NCBI GenBank assembly: GCA_949296115.1
Contig: CASFNR010000006.1
Coordinates: 1 to 56,375, forward strand
Length of the DNA stretch: 56,375 nt
Reading direction: 5' to 3'
Source of the DNA: an uncultured Eubacteriales bacterium
Lineage (GTDB): Bacteria; Bacillota; Clostridia; Oscillospirales; Oscillospiraceae
Shown: piece by piece, positions 24,636-33,041 of the stretch
Position numbering within the stretch: position 1 is the first letter of the stretch
Layout of the letters: each line of letters starts with the position of its first letter
The notes under the pieces: generated by a model
The model's input: only the letters and a program-made list of their open reading frames with translations
What the model was told of the DNA's origin: nothing
The model's database searches: none
Translations under genes and position numbers: made by a program

Positions 24636-24785
24636 ATGGAACACATCAAGACCCTGGAAACCCGCAACCTGTGCGACAGCGCCAAGAACGGCGGCTGCGG
24701 CGAATGCCAGACATCCTGCCAGTCCGCCTGCAAGACCAGCTGCGGCATCGCCAACCAGAAGTGCGAGAACAAGGAAAACAAGTAA
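24636..24785 (+). CDS. scfA: SCIFF ribosomal peptide precursor (six Cys in forty-five)
   Basis: This 49-residue peptide has the SCIFF core: GCGECQTSC followed by QSACKTSC and a last Cys. Cysteines are at 13, 21, 24, 28, 32, 36 and 43, one more (Cys13) than the six that give the family its name. SCIFF is a near-universal marker of Clostridia. Its maturase installs a Cys-Thr thioether crosslink; acceptor threonines (27, 34) lie in the core. A GGGAGG site and a consensus promoter precede it. A terminator-like hairpin separates it from scfB, which would give more precursor than enzyme. The gene is absent from most automatic ORF lists because of its length. Confidence 0.95.
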   Translation: MEHIKTLETRNLCDSAKNGGCGECQTSCQSACKTSCGIANQKCENKENK

Positions 24786-24797
24786 CCCAAAACACGG

Positions 24798-24825
24798 AAA
24801 ATGCCGCCGGTTTCGGCGGCATTTT
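24798..24825 (+). terminator. Terminator-like attenuator between scfA and scfB
   Basis: A perfect 12-bp stem (24798-24809 with 24814-24825), a GTTT loop and a six-T run starting within the 3' arm. It lies 12 bp after scfA and 22 bp before scfB. Partial read-through is needed for scfB, which has no separate promoter that I can see. Confidence 0.85.
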
Positions 24826-24847
24826 TTGATGAAAAGGAGAGAATGCT

Positions 24848-26218
24848 GTGATACATCAGTACAAGCTGTGCGGATATAATATTGTATTGGACGTCTGCTC
24901 CGGGTCCGTCCATGCGGTGGACGACATTGCCTACGAGATCATCGCCCGCTATGAGGGAAACACCCGGGAACAGGTGCTGAACCAGACGGCGGCGTTGTTC
25001 CCGGCGGTTCCCCGGAGCGAACTGGAAGAATGCTATGACCAGGTGGCCGGACTGGAGCAGGCGGGAAAGCTCTTTACCCCCGATGCCTTTGCCCCCATGG
25101 CGGGCAAGCTGAAGGAGAAAACAGCCGGGGTGGTGAAGGCTCTGTGCCTCCATGTGGCTCACACCTGCAACCTGAATTGTTCCTACTGCTTTGCCAGCCA
25201 GGGAAAGTACCACGGAGAGCGGGCCGTCATGTCTTTCGAGGTAGGCAAGCGTGCCCTGGACTTCCTGGTGGAGAATTCCGGCAGCCGGAAAAATCTGGAG
25301 GTGGACTTCTTCGGCGGGGAACCGCTGATGAACTTCCAGGTGGTGAAGGACCTGGTGGCCTATGCCCGTAGCATCGAAAGGGAGAAGGGAAAACATTTCC
25401 GCTTCACCCTGACCACCAATGGCGTGCAGATTGACCAGGATGTGATTGACTTTGCCAACCGGGAGTGCAGCAACGTGGTGCTGAGCCTGGACGGGCGGAA
25501 GGAAATCCATGACCGTTTCCGGGTGGACTATGCAGGCAACGGCAGCTGGGAGAAGATTGTGCCCAAGTTTCAGGCCCTGGTGAAGGCCCGGGGCGGGAAG
25601 GACTACTATATGCGGGGCACCTTCACCCATGCTAACCCGGACTTCCTCAAGGACATCCAGCAGATGCTGGATTTGGGCTTCACCGAACTGAGCATGGAGC
25701 CGGTGGTCTGCGCCAAGGGGGACCCCTCGGAACTGACCCAGGAGGACCTGCCCATTGTGCTGGAGCAGTATGAGCAGCTGGCGAAGCTCATGCTGGAGCG
25801 GGACGAGGAAGGCCGCCCCTTCACCTTCTACCATTACATGATTGACCTGACCGGGGGCCCCTGCATCTACAAGCGGATTTCCGGCTGCGGCAGCGGCACG
25901 GAGTACATGGCGGTGACCCCTTGGGGGGACCTGTATCCCTGCCACCAGTTTGTGGGGGAGGAGGCCTTCAAGCTGGGCAACATCTGGGAGGGGGTTACCA
26001 ACCGGGAGGCCCAGGAGCAGTTCGCCGCCTGCAATGTCTATGCCCATCCGGAGTGCCGGGACTGCTGGGCCAGGCTGTACTGCTCCGGGGGCTGCGCCGC
26101 CAACGCCTACCACGCCACCGGCTCTGTCACCGGGGTCTACGAGTACGGCTGCACCCTGTTCCGCAAGCGGATGGAGTGCGCCATTGCCGTGGCGGTGGCC
26201 CGGGCCATGAAGGCGTAA
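24848..26218 (+). CDS. scfB: Radical SAM SCIFF maturase (thioether bond forming)
   Basis: The 456-residue radical SAM/SPASM enzyme has the CxxxCxxC cluster at Cys107, Cys111 and Cys114 (HTCNLNCSYC), the FFGGEPL motif and a long SPASM tail. The tail Cys are in GGPC, SGCGSG, LYPC, CRDCWARLYCSGGC and YGC, enough for two auxiliary Fe-S clusters. It would crosslink Cys to Thr in ScfA. The N-terminal 80 residues resemble a peptide-recognition (RRE-like) region. The start is GTG 24848, with AAGGAGAG 8 bp upstream. Confidence 0.95.
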   Translation: MIHQYKLCGYNIVLDVCSGSVHAVDDIAYEIIARYEGNTREQVLNQTAALFPAVPRSELEECYDQVAGLEQAGKLFTPDAFAPMAGKLKEKTAGVVKALCLHVAHTCNLNCSYCFASQGKYHGERAVMSFEVGKRALDFLVENSGSRKNLEVDFFGGEPLMNFQVVKDLVAYARSIEREKGKHFRFTLTTNGVQIDQDVIDFANRECSNVVLSLDGRKEIHDRFRVDYAGNGSWEKIVPKFQALVKARGGKDYYMRGTFTHANPDFLKDIQQMLDLGFTELSMEPVVCAKGDPSELTQEDLPIVLEQYEQLAKLMLERDEEGRPFTFYHYMIDLTGGPCIYKRISGCGSGTEYMAVTPWGDLYPCHQFVGEEAFKLGNIWEGVTNREAQEQFAACNVYAHPECRDCWARLYCSGGCAANAYHATGSVTGVYEYGCTLFRKRMECAIAVAVARAMKA

Positions 26219-26219
26219 C

Positions 26220-27569
26220 ATGGACACGCCGGTGTGTGACTTTGCCGCCCGCTATGCCCAAAGCGGCAGCCTGCGGCTGCATATGCCCGGGCACAAGGGG
26301 CAGGCCATCCTGGGGCCGGAACCCTGGGATCTGACGGAGATTCCCGGGGCGGACAGCCTGTACGAAGCGGAGGGAATCCTCCGCCGGAGCCAGGAAAATG
26401 CGTCGGCTCTGTTCGGCTGCCCCACCTTCTACTCTGCGGAAGGGTCCTCCCAGTGCATCCGGGCCATGGTGTTCCTGGCGGCCCAGGATGCCCGGAGCCG
26501 GGGACAGCGGCCCCTGATTGCCGCCGCCCGGAATGCCCACAAGACTTTTCTGACAGCGGCGGCGCTGCTGGACGTGCCGGTGCGCTGGCTCTATCCCCAG
26601 CCGGGGGAGAGCTATCTTTCCTGTCAGCCCGGGCCGGAGGACCTGGAACGGGAACTGACCCGGGGGGAGAAACCCACGGCGGTGTACATCACTACCCCGG
26701 ATTACCTGGGCAACCAGGCGGACATTGCAGCTTTGGCGGCGGTGTGCCGGAAGCATCAGGTGCTGCTGCTGGTGGACAACGCCCACGGGGCCTATCTGCG
26801 TTTCCTTCCGGCGTCGGCCCATCCCATGGACCTGGGAGCGGACCTGTGCTGCGATTCTGCTCATAAAACCCTGCCGGTGCTCACCGGCGGGGCCTACCTG
26901 CACATCGGAGCGGCAATGCCGGAAACAGTTGTTTGGAACGCCCCCCAGGCCATGGGGATGTTCGGCTCCACCAGCCCGTCTTATCTGATTATGCAGTCCC
27001 TGGACCGGGCCAACGCCTATCTGGGGGGAGAATTCCGGCGGGAACTGGAAAAACTGCTGCCCCGGGTAGAGAGACTGAAAAAACATATCCAGGCGATGGG
27101 TTACCAGCTTACCGGGACGGAGCCCCTGAAGATCACCCTTGCCCCCAAATCCCGGGGCTGCCGGGGGACGGAGCTGGGGGAGACCCTGGCCCAGGAGGGA
27201 ATCGTCTGCGAATTTGCTGACCCGGATTACCTGGTGATGATGTTCTCCCCCCAGCTGCCGGGTGGGACCGGGGAGCGGATTTTGAGAGCGCTGGAATCCG
27301 TCCCGCCCCAGACGCCAATTTGGGAGCGGCCGCCCCGGGTGGAGCCGGGGGAACCGGTGCTGTCCCCCCGGGAGGCCATGCTTTCTCCTTGGGAAATTCT
27401 TCCGGTGGAGAATTGTCTGGGCCGGGTGCTGGCGGCGCCCAGCGTGGGCTGCCCCCCGGCGGTGCCGCTGGCGGTGTGCGGGGAACGGATTACCCGGAAC
27501 ACCTTGGACTGCTTTGCCTACTATGGCATCCAGACCTGCACCGTCACGGCGGAAGTATCTGCAAAATAA
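26220..27569 (+). CDS. PLP-dependent Orn/Lys/Arg decarboxylase-like enzyme
   Basis: The 449-residue protein belongs to the fold-type I basic amino-acid decarboxylase family. LHMPGHKG stands near the N-terminus (20-27), the aspartate that binds the PLP ring lies in VDNAHGAY and the Schiff-base Lys in CDSAHKTLPVLTGG. It is far shorter than inducible lysine or ornithine decarboxylases (about 710-750) and similar to the compact SpeA/Cad-like type (about 480). The C-terminal domain is reduced. It starts 1 bp after scfB with only a weak AAGG site, so it is coupled to scfB and shares its transcript. Substrate is not readable. Confidence 0.85.
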   Translation: MDTPVCDFAARYAQSGSLRLHMPGHKGQAILGPEPWDLTEIPGADSLYEAEGILRRSQENASALFGCPTFYSAEGSSQCIRAMVFLAAQDARSRGQRPLIAAARNAHKTFLTAAALLDVPVRWLYPQPGESYLSCQPGPEDLERELTRGEKPTAVYITTPDYLGNQADIAALAAVCRKHQVLLLVDNAHGAYLRFLPASAHPMDLGADLCCDSAHKTLPVLTGGAYLHIGAAMPETVVWNAPQAMGMFGSTSPSYLIMQSLDRANAYLGGEFRRELEKLLPRVERLKKHIQAMGYQLTGTEPLKITLAPKSRGCRGTELGETLAQEGIVCEFADPDYLVMMFSPQLPGGTGERILRALESVPPQTPIWERPPRVEPGEPVLSPREAMLSPWEILPVENCLGRVLAAPSVGCPPAVPLAVCGERITRNTLDCFAYYGIQTCTVTAEVSAK

Positions 27570-27605
27570 AAATCGGAACGAACTTTTTGGTTCGTTCCGA
27601 TTTTT
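27568..27605. terminator. Bidirectional terminator between PLP gene and ABC exporter
   Basis: A perfect 16-bp stem (27568-27583 with 27590-27605), A-tract on the left and T-tract on the right, between converging genes. Confidence 0.9.
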
Positions 27606-27608
27606 TTC

Positions 27609-29387
27609 TTATGCGAACTGGCTGGCGTACAGCCGGTAGTACATCCCCCGCTGCGCCAGAAGCTCGTCGTGAGTTCCCTGCTCCACCACGTTGCCCTGAT
27701 CCAGAACCAGAATCCGGTCGGCGTTCTGGATGGTGGACAGCCGGTGGGCGATAACGAAGCAGGTCTTGCCCTGCATCAGGCTGCGCATGGCAGCCTGTAC
27801 CTGCTGCTCGGTGTTGGTGTCCACGTTGCTGGTGGCCTCGTCCAGAATCAGCATGCTGGTGTCGTAGAGCATGGCCCGGGCGATGGTCAGCAGCTGCTTC
27901 TGCCCCTTGCTGATGTTGCTGCCGTCCTCGGTGATGACGGTGTTGTAGCCCTTGGGCAGGCGCATGATGTAGTTGTGGATGTGAGCGGCCTTGGCGGCGG
28001 CCACCACTTCCTCCATGGTGGCGTTTTCCTTGCCGTAGGCGATGTTCTCAAAAATGGTACCCTGGAACAGCCAGGTGTCCTGGAGCACCATGGCGTAGCT
28101 GCGGCGCAGACTGTCCCGGGTGACGGAGCGGATCTCGTGACCGTCTACATAACATCCCCCGCCGCTGACGTCGTAGAAGCGCATCAGCAGGTTGATGATG
28201 GTGGTCTTGCCTGCGCCGGTGGCGCCCACAATGGCGATGGTCTGTCCTGCCTTTGCATGCAGGGACAAATCCTTCAGAACGATCTTTCCAGGCAGGTAAC
28301 CGAAGGAAACGTGGCGCATTTCCACATCTCCCCGGACATGCTCCAGCACCGTGGCGTCGGGAGCGTCGGCGGACTCTTCCTCCTCGTCCAGCATCCGGAA
28401 CACCCGCTCCGAGGCGGACAGGGCAGAGTAGATTTCATTGATGATGTTGGCAGCTTCGTTGATGGGGCCGGAGAACTTCCGGGAATAGAGGACGAAGCTG
28501 GAGATTTTTCCCAGATCCACCATGCCCTCAAAATACAGCAGGGCGCCGAACAGGCCGATCAGGGCCAGACCCAGGTTGTTGATGAAGTTCACCGTGGGAC
28601 CGGTGGTGGAGCCCAGGGCGTCCGCCCGGAAGTAGGCGTCGGCGGCCTCGTGGTTGATTTCGGAAAATTCCTGGCAGACCCCATCCTCGTGGGCATAGGC
28701 GGCGATGGTTTTTTGGCCGCTGAACATTTCTTCCACATAGCCGTTCATCTCGCCGTAGGCGGCGCTGCGCCGGGAGTACAGGGGCCGGGTGCGCTTGCCG
28801 ATGTAACGGGTGTAGGCGAAGGCCAGGGGAATGGTGATGAGCATGCACAGCATCAGAATGGGGGAGATGGCGCACATCATCAGGAAGGAGCCAACCACGG
28901 TCACCACGCTGGTCATGATCTGGACCACGTCGGTGGACAGGCTGGTGCAGATCACGTCCACGTCATAGCTCACCCGGCTGATAATGTCACCGGCCTGATT
29001 GCGGTCGAAGAAGCTTACCGGCAGGGACATCATCTTGTTAAAGACGTCTCCCCGCATTTTTTCCGCAACCTTGCGGCTGACGCGCATCATGCCCAGGTTG
29101 ACCAGCAGGGTCAGCACGCTGCTGAGCACATACACCACCAGCATGCATATGGCATAGTGGCCAACCACGGTAAAGTCCACGGCCCCCGGCCCGGCATCCG
29201 CAGCGGCAATGGTCTCGCCGGCAAATTTGGGTCCCAGCAGATTGCAGATATTGCCCGCGATTGCCAGGGCGCACATGGCGGCCATAGGCCAGCGGAAGGG
29301 CTTCATGTAGCTGAGCAGACGGCCCAGGGCCTTTTTGGTATTCTTGGGGCGTTCTTTTGTTCTGCCCCGATCTCCGGAACCTGGCAT
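27609..29387 (-). CDS. Heterodimeric ABC exporter, subunit with consensus catalytic residues
   Basis: The 592-residue half-transporter has six helices in its first 310 residues and a C-terminal ATPase: Walker A GATGAGKTT (388-396), Walker B LILDEATS with Glu517 and H-loop His548. Its signature reads ISKGQ instead of LSGGQ. This deviation pairs with the degenerate Walker B of the partner encoded just upstream, the pattern of TM287/288, LmrCD and BmrCD-type multidrug exporters. The N-terminal 20 residues are Arg/Lys-rich. AAGGAGG precedes the ATG and the gap to the partner gene is 13 bp. Substrate unknown; a drug or lipid-like compound is typical. Confidence 0.92.
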   Translation of the reverse strand: MPGSGDRGRTKERPKNTKKALGRLLSYMKPFRWPMAAMCALAIAGNICNLLGPKFAGETIAAADAGPGAVDFTVVGHYAICMLVVYVLSSVLTLLVNLGMMRVSRKVAEKMRGDVFNKMMSLPVSFFDRNQAGDIISRVSYDVDVICTSLSTDVVQIMTSVVTVVGSFLMMCAISPILMLCMLITIPLAFAYTRYIGKRTRPLYSRRSAAYGEMNGYVEEMFSGQKTIAAYAHEDGVCQEFSEINHEAADAYFRADALGSTTGPTVNFINNLGLALIGLFGALLYFEGMVDLGKISSFVLYSRKFSGPINEAANIINEIYSALSASERVFRMLDEEEESADAPDATVLEHVRGDVEMRHVSFGYLPGKIVLKDLSLHAKAGQTIAIVGATGAGKTTIINLLMRFYDVSGGGCYVDGHEIRSVTRDSLRRSYAMVLQDTWLFQGTIFENIAYGKENATMEEVVAAAKAAHIHNYIMRLPKGYNTVITEDGSNISKGQKQLLTIARAMLYDTSMLILDEATSNVDTNTEQQVQAAMRSLMQGKTCFVIAHRLSTIQNADRILVLDQGNVVEQGTHDELLAQRGMYYRLYASQFA

Positions 29388-29400
29388 AAGTCCCCCTCCT

Positions 29401-31152
29401 TCAGCACAGAGACCCCATCTGGGTCTCGTAGATGGCCCGGTAGGCCGGGCAGGTTTTCAGCAGGGTTTCGTGGTTTCCGTAGCCGATGCACTGGCCGTTG
29501 TCCATCACCAGAATATTGGTCATGGACATGACGGAACTGACCCGCTGAGCAATGAGAATGGTGGCGCTGTCCTTGTGGTGTTCTCCAATGGCCTTGCGCA
29601 GCAGAGAGTCGGTCTTGTAGTCCAGAGCGCTGGAGGCATCGTCCAGAATCAGAATGTCCGGACTGCCCGCCAGAGCCCGGCTGATGAAAATTCGCTGCTT
29701 CTGCCCGCCGGAAAGGTTGGCGCCCTTGATCTGGGCCATGTACTCCAGGCCGTCGTCCAGGCGGTCAATGAACTCTGCCGCCATGGCGTCCACAATGGCG
29801 CTGCGCAGCTGGGCCTGGGAGAAGTCCCGGCCGAAGGAGATGTTGTGGCTCAGGGTATCCTGGAATACCACGTCGTTCTGGAACACCACGCCGAACTTCC
29901 GGCGCAGTTCCTCCTTGGGGTAGGTGCGCACGTCCCGGCCGTCGATGCAGACGCTGCCGCTGTCCGGGTCATAGAAGCGCATCAGCAGGTTGACGATGGT
30001 AGTTTTGCCGCAGCCCGTGGGACCGATGATGCCCAGGGACTGGCCCCGGTTCAGCTGGAAGCTGATATCCTTCAGGCACAGCTCCGGAGCGCCGCCGGAA
30101 AAATCCTCTGCGGTTCCCTGGTGGGCATGATAGCTGAAATTCACATGGGAGAAGGAGATGAAGGCGCTGCTGTCCCCGGGAACTTCCGCTTCGGGCAATA
30201 CCTTCAGATCCTCCGGCGCGTCCAGCACCTGCCCGATCCGGTCGGCGGAGGCGGTGGCCTTGCTCACCATCATGAACATCCGGTTGATGGCCATGATGCT
30301 TTGCAGAATCATATTAAAATAGGTAAGGAAGGCCAGAATCACGCCGGGCTTCATAGCGCCGCTGTTGACCCGGGTGGCGCCTACAAAAACCACCAACGTC
30401 AGGCCCACGTTCAGGCACAGCTGCATGAAGGGGCCGGGGAACGCCATCAAGGCGCTGGTGCGCATATCGCTGCGGGTCATGGCTTGGTTGTAGTTCCGGA
30501 ACCGCCGCTTTTCATATTCGGTTTTGGAGAGGGCCTTGACCACCCGGATGCCGGTGATGTTCTCCCGCATGGCCCGGACCACATCGTCCAGCCGTCGCTG
30601 CACGTCGTTGTACAGCGGAATACCCTTCCGGGAGATGCCGATGACCACCACCATCAGGATGGGAACCAGGCAGCACAGGATGGAGCTGAGCACCAGGTCC
30701 ATGGTCAGGGTCACCAGAATGCCGCCCAGCAGAATGATGGGGGCACGGACGCAGAGCGTCTGCAAGGTGCGCACGAAGTTCTGCACGTTGTAGCTGTCGC
30801 TGGTCATCCGGCTGGTGAGACTGGGAAGCCCAAAGGTGTCAAACTGGCTTCCGCTGAGATAGATGGTCTTGTGAAACAAATCCCGGCGCAGGTCATAGGC
30901 AACCTTGTGGGCGTTGTCTACGGACATCTGGTTGGCGTGGAGGTTCAGCTGCCAGGTGGCCACAGCGGAGAGGATCATCGCAACGCCCCACAGGCAGATA
31001 GCCGTCACATTTCCCTGGGGAACCACATTGTCGATCAGGTGCTCCAGAATGTAGGGCAGCATCAGCTCGGAGAAGGCGGACAGCAGTTTCAGAGCCATGA
31101 CCAGCACAATGCCGGTCCAGTAAATCCGGATATAGTGGAAGGTTAGTTTCAT
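29401..31152 (-). CDS. Heterodimeric ABC exporter, subunit with degenerate ATP site
   Basis: The 583-residue half-transporter has six helices, Walker A GPTGCGKTT (377-385) and an intact LSGGQ (480-484). The catalytic Glu after Walker B is Asp505 (LILDDASS) and the H-loop His is Gln536. These changes define the non-hydrolytic site of asymmetric exporters. Start ATG 31152 overlaps the marR stop (ATGA) and has GGAGG 9 bp upstream; the longer open frame to 31185 lies inside marR. Transcribed as marR, then this gene, then 27609. Confidence 0.92.
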   Translation of the reverse strand: MKLTFHYIRIYWTGIVLVMALKLLSAFSELMLPYILEHLIDNVVPQGNVTAICLWGVAMILSAVATWQLNLHANQMSVDNAHKVAYDLRRDLFHKTIYLSGSQFDTFGLPSLTSRMTSDSYNVQNFVRTLQTLCVRAPIILLGGILVTLTMDLVLSSILCCLVPILMVVVIGISRKGIPLYNDVQRRLDDVVRAMRENITGIRVVKALSKTEYEKRRFRNYNQAMTRSDMRTSALMAFPGPFMQLCLNVGLTLVVFVGATRVNSGAMKPGVILAFLTYFNMILQSIMAINRMFMMVSKATASADRIGQVLDAPEDLKVLPEAEVPGDSSAFISFSHVNFSYHAHQGTAEDFSGGAPELCLKDISFQLNRGQSLGIIGPTGCGKTTIVNLLMRFYDPDSGSVCIDGRDVRTYPKEELRRKFGVVFQNDVVFQDTLSHNISFGRDFSQAQLRSAIVDAMAAEFIDRLDDGLEYMAQIKGANLSGGQKQRIFISRALAGSPDILILDDASSALDYKTDSLLRKAIGEHHKDSATILIAQRVSSVMSMTNILVMDNGQCIGYGNHETLLKTCPAYRAIYETQMGSLC

Positions 31153-31619
31153 TCTGCGGCCTCCTCCTGCCCACTGTCTTTGCACCGGCAGTCTTTGCGG
31201 GGATACTGCTCCGTCCAGCTGTTGTCCAGCTTGGTCAGCAGCGACAGCAGGGTTTCCCGCTCCTCCCAGGACAGCACCTGCAGATACTGAATGTTCCGGG
31301 TCAGTTCCCGGGCTTCCATCTGCTCCAGCTGCTCCTTGCCTGCACTTGTCAACCGCAGCAGCACCTGCCGCCGGTCCTCCGGACAGGGGTCACGCTGAAG
31401 CAGACCGTCCTCTTCCATCTTTTTCAGCAGTTCGCTCAGGGTGCTTTGCTGGATGGCCATGTGGTCCAGCAGCTGCCGCTGGGTCATTTCCTGATGCCTG
31501 TGCACCACACGAAGCACCCGCAGGCGGCTGGCTTTGCCCCCTTCGGAATGCTTGTGGAGAAACCGGAAGCATCGCCATAAGGTATACACCAGGTCCCGTA
31601 CTTGTTCCTCCTGGGTCAT
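31149..31619 (-). CDS. MarR-family transcriptional regulator
   Basis: The 156-residue protein has a winged-helix core: RVLRVVHRHQEMTQRQLLDHM, then AIQQSTLSELLKKMEEDGLL as recognition region and the wing CPEDRRQVLLRLT. MarR proteins bind palindromic operators as dimers and are often released by the drug their operon exports. GGGAGGAG supports ATG 31619 over an in-frame upstream ATG. The C-terminal tail is Cys/Lys-rich (DCRCKDSG), possibly redox-sensitive. The gene overlaps the exporter gene by 4 bp, so autoregulation of exporter expression is expected. It is also divergent from the fatty-acid operon, where FabT, another MarR protein, acts in streptococci. Confidence 0.9.
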   Translation of the reverse strand: MTQEEQVRDLVYTLWRCFRFLHKHSEGGKASRLRVLRVVHRHQEMTQRQLLDHMAIQQSTLSELLKKMEEDGLLQRDPCPEDRRQVLLRLTSAGKEQLEQMEARELTRNIQYLQVLSWEERETLLSLLTKLDNSWTEQYPRKDCRCKDSGQEEAAE

Positions 31620-31658
31620 CGTATCTCCTCCCTCTTTCTGAATCGGTATTTCAGGGAC

Positions 31659-31687
31659 ATTATATTTCCTCAAAAAATAAAAGTCAA
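31659..31687 (-). promoter_or_regulatory. Promoter of marR-ABC operon
   Basis: Minus strand: TTGACT (31682-31687), 17 bp, TATAAT (31659-31664), about 40 nt before the marR start. Confidence 0.85.
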
Positions 31688-31699
31688 TCGGTGCCGATT
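31686..31699. promoter_or_regulatory. Candidate MarR operator palindrome
   Basis: AATCGG-TG-CCGATT, a perfect 6+2+6 palindrome overlapping the -35 of the marR promoter by two bases. A further AATCGG half-site lies near 31641-31646, downstream of the -10. The position suits repression by the adjacent MarR protein. Confidence 0.55.
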
Positions 31700-31772
31700 A
31701 AATTGAGAGAAAATCGAAAGGACAGAATACACTTGTGAGAAGTTCATATAAAATTCATGGATTTGGAACGCC

Positions 31773-31818
31773 GGAGGAACTCTCCCGGACGGATGGAGGA
31801 ACAGCCCGCCGCTATAAT
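31773..31818 (+). promoter_or_regulatory. Probable promoter region of the fatty-acid operon
   Basis: A consensus -10 TATAAT (31813-31818) has no TTGACA-like -35 at 16-18 bp. Direct repeats GGAGGAAC at 31773-31780 and 31795-31802, 22 bp apart, cover the region instead, suggesting activator control. An alternative start is TTGAGA (31703-31708) with AATACA 17 bp on. Confidence 0.4.
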
Positions 31819-31869
31819 GGGGGACAACAAGCGGCTGAGCTGCTGAAATTGATTTGGAGGCATTTGAAT

Positions 31870-32091
31870 ATGTATTTTGAAGCCATTGCAAAGGTAATCG
31901 CCGACCGTACCGGCTGTGACGTATCCGCTGTGAAGCCTGAGAGCACCTTCACCGAACTGGGCATCGACTCCCTGGACACTGTGGAGCTGCTGATGAACCT
32001 GGAGGACGAACTGAACATCGAAATCGAGCTGGATCAGCCCGTGGCCACCGTGGGCGACCTGGACAAGTTCATCCAGAGCAAACAGGGGTAA
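31870..32091 (+). CDS. acpP: Acyl carrier protein
   Basis: The 73-residue acidic protein has the 4'-phosphopantetheine site in ELGIDSLDTVEL (Ser37 region). It carries the growing acyl chain for the enzymes encoded downstream. ATG 31870 follows TTGGAGG; the frame is open further upstream but lacks a site. It is the first gene of an operon in which gaps are 0-18 bp or overlaps, ending at 41363. Confidence 0.95.
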   Translation: MYFEAIAKVIADRTGCDVSAVKPESTFTELGIDSLDTVELLMNLEDELNIEIELDQPVATVGDLDKFIQSKQG

Positions 32092-32096
32092 ACGCC

Positions 32097-33041
32097 ATGA
32101 TCAAGTCAGCAATTTGTGAGCTGCTGGGTATCCGTTACCCGGTGTTTCAGGGCGGAATGGCTTGGATCGCTGACGGCAAACTGGCCGCTGCCGTGTCAAA
32201 TGGCGGCGGCCTTGGCATTATTGCCGCAGGCAACGCCCCGGCGGACTATGTCCGCAGCCAGATTCAGATTGCCAGAGGGCTGACCGAAAAGCCCATCGGC
32301 GTGAACATTATGCTCATGAGCCCCTTCGCCGACGAGGTGGCCCAGGTGGTGGCGGAAGAAAAGGTGGAAGTAGTGACCACCGGTGCCGGCAATCCTTCCA
32401 AGTATATGAACGTTTGGAAGGAAGCGGGGATCAAGGTGATTCCCGTGGTGGCCTCCGTGGCCATGGCCAAGCTGATGACACGGCTGGGGGCCTCCGCCCT
32501 GATTGCCGAGGGCGGCGAGAGCGGCGGCCATGTGGGCGAGCTGACCACCATGGTGCTGGTGCCCCAGGTCTGCGACGCCACCAACCTGCCGGTGATTGCC
32601 GCCGGCGGCATTGCCGACGGCCGGGGCGTGGCGGCGGCCTTCATGCTGGGGGCCTGCGGCGTCCAGATGGGCACCCGGTTCCTCAGCGCCTATGAATGCA
32701 CCATTCATCCCACCTATAAAGAAAAGATTCTCAAAGCCACGGACCTGTGCACCATGGTCACCGGCAAGCGGCTGGGCCATCCGGTGCGGAGCCTGCGGAC
32801 CCAGTTCGCCCGGAACTATGCCAAGGCGGAGTACGGCGGCATGAACGACGCCGACCTGGAGGCTCTGGGCACCGGCGCCCTGCGCCGGGCGGTACAGGAG
32901 GGCGACAATGAGCATGGCTGTTTCCTCTCCGGCCAGATTGCGGCCATGGTGAAGCAGGAACAGCCCGCCGCCGACATCGTCCGGGAGGTCATGGAGGAGG
33001 CGGAGCCCATTTTGCGGAGGGCGCAGACATGGGCGGAGTGA
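32097..33041 (+). CDS. fabK: Enoyl-ACP reductase II (FMN-dependent)
   Basis: The 314-residue TIM-barrel flavoprotein of the FabK/nitronate monooxygenase family has YPVFQGGMAWIA at the N-terminus, GGGLGIIAAGN, ALIAEGGESGGHVG and VIAAGGIADGRGVAAAFMLGA for FMN binding. It reduces the enoyl-ACP double bond. Use of FabK rather than FabI is typical for Clostridia and streptococci and usually confers triclosan tolerance. It starts 5 bp after acpP and overlaps fabD by 13 bp. Confidence 0.95.
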   Translation: MIKSAICELLGIRYPVFQGGMAWIADGKLAAAVSNGGGLGIIAAGNAPADYVRSQIQIARGLTEKPIGVNIMLMSPFADEVAQVVAEEKVEVVTTGAGNPSKYMNVWKEAGIKVIPVVASVAMAKLMTRLGASALIAEGGESGGHVGELTTMVLVPQVCDATNLPVIAAGGIADGRGVAAAFMLGACGVQMGTRFLSAYECTIHPTYKEKILKATDLCTMVTGKRLGHPVRSLRTQFARNYAKAEYGGMNDADLEALGTGALRRAVQEGDNEHGCFLSGQIAAMVKQEQPAADIVREVMEEAEPILRRAQTWAE

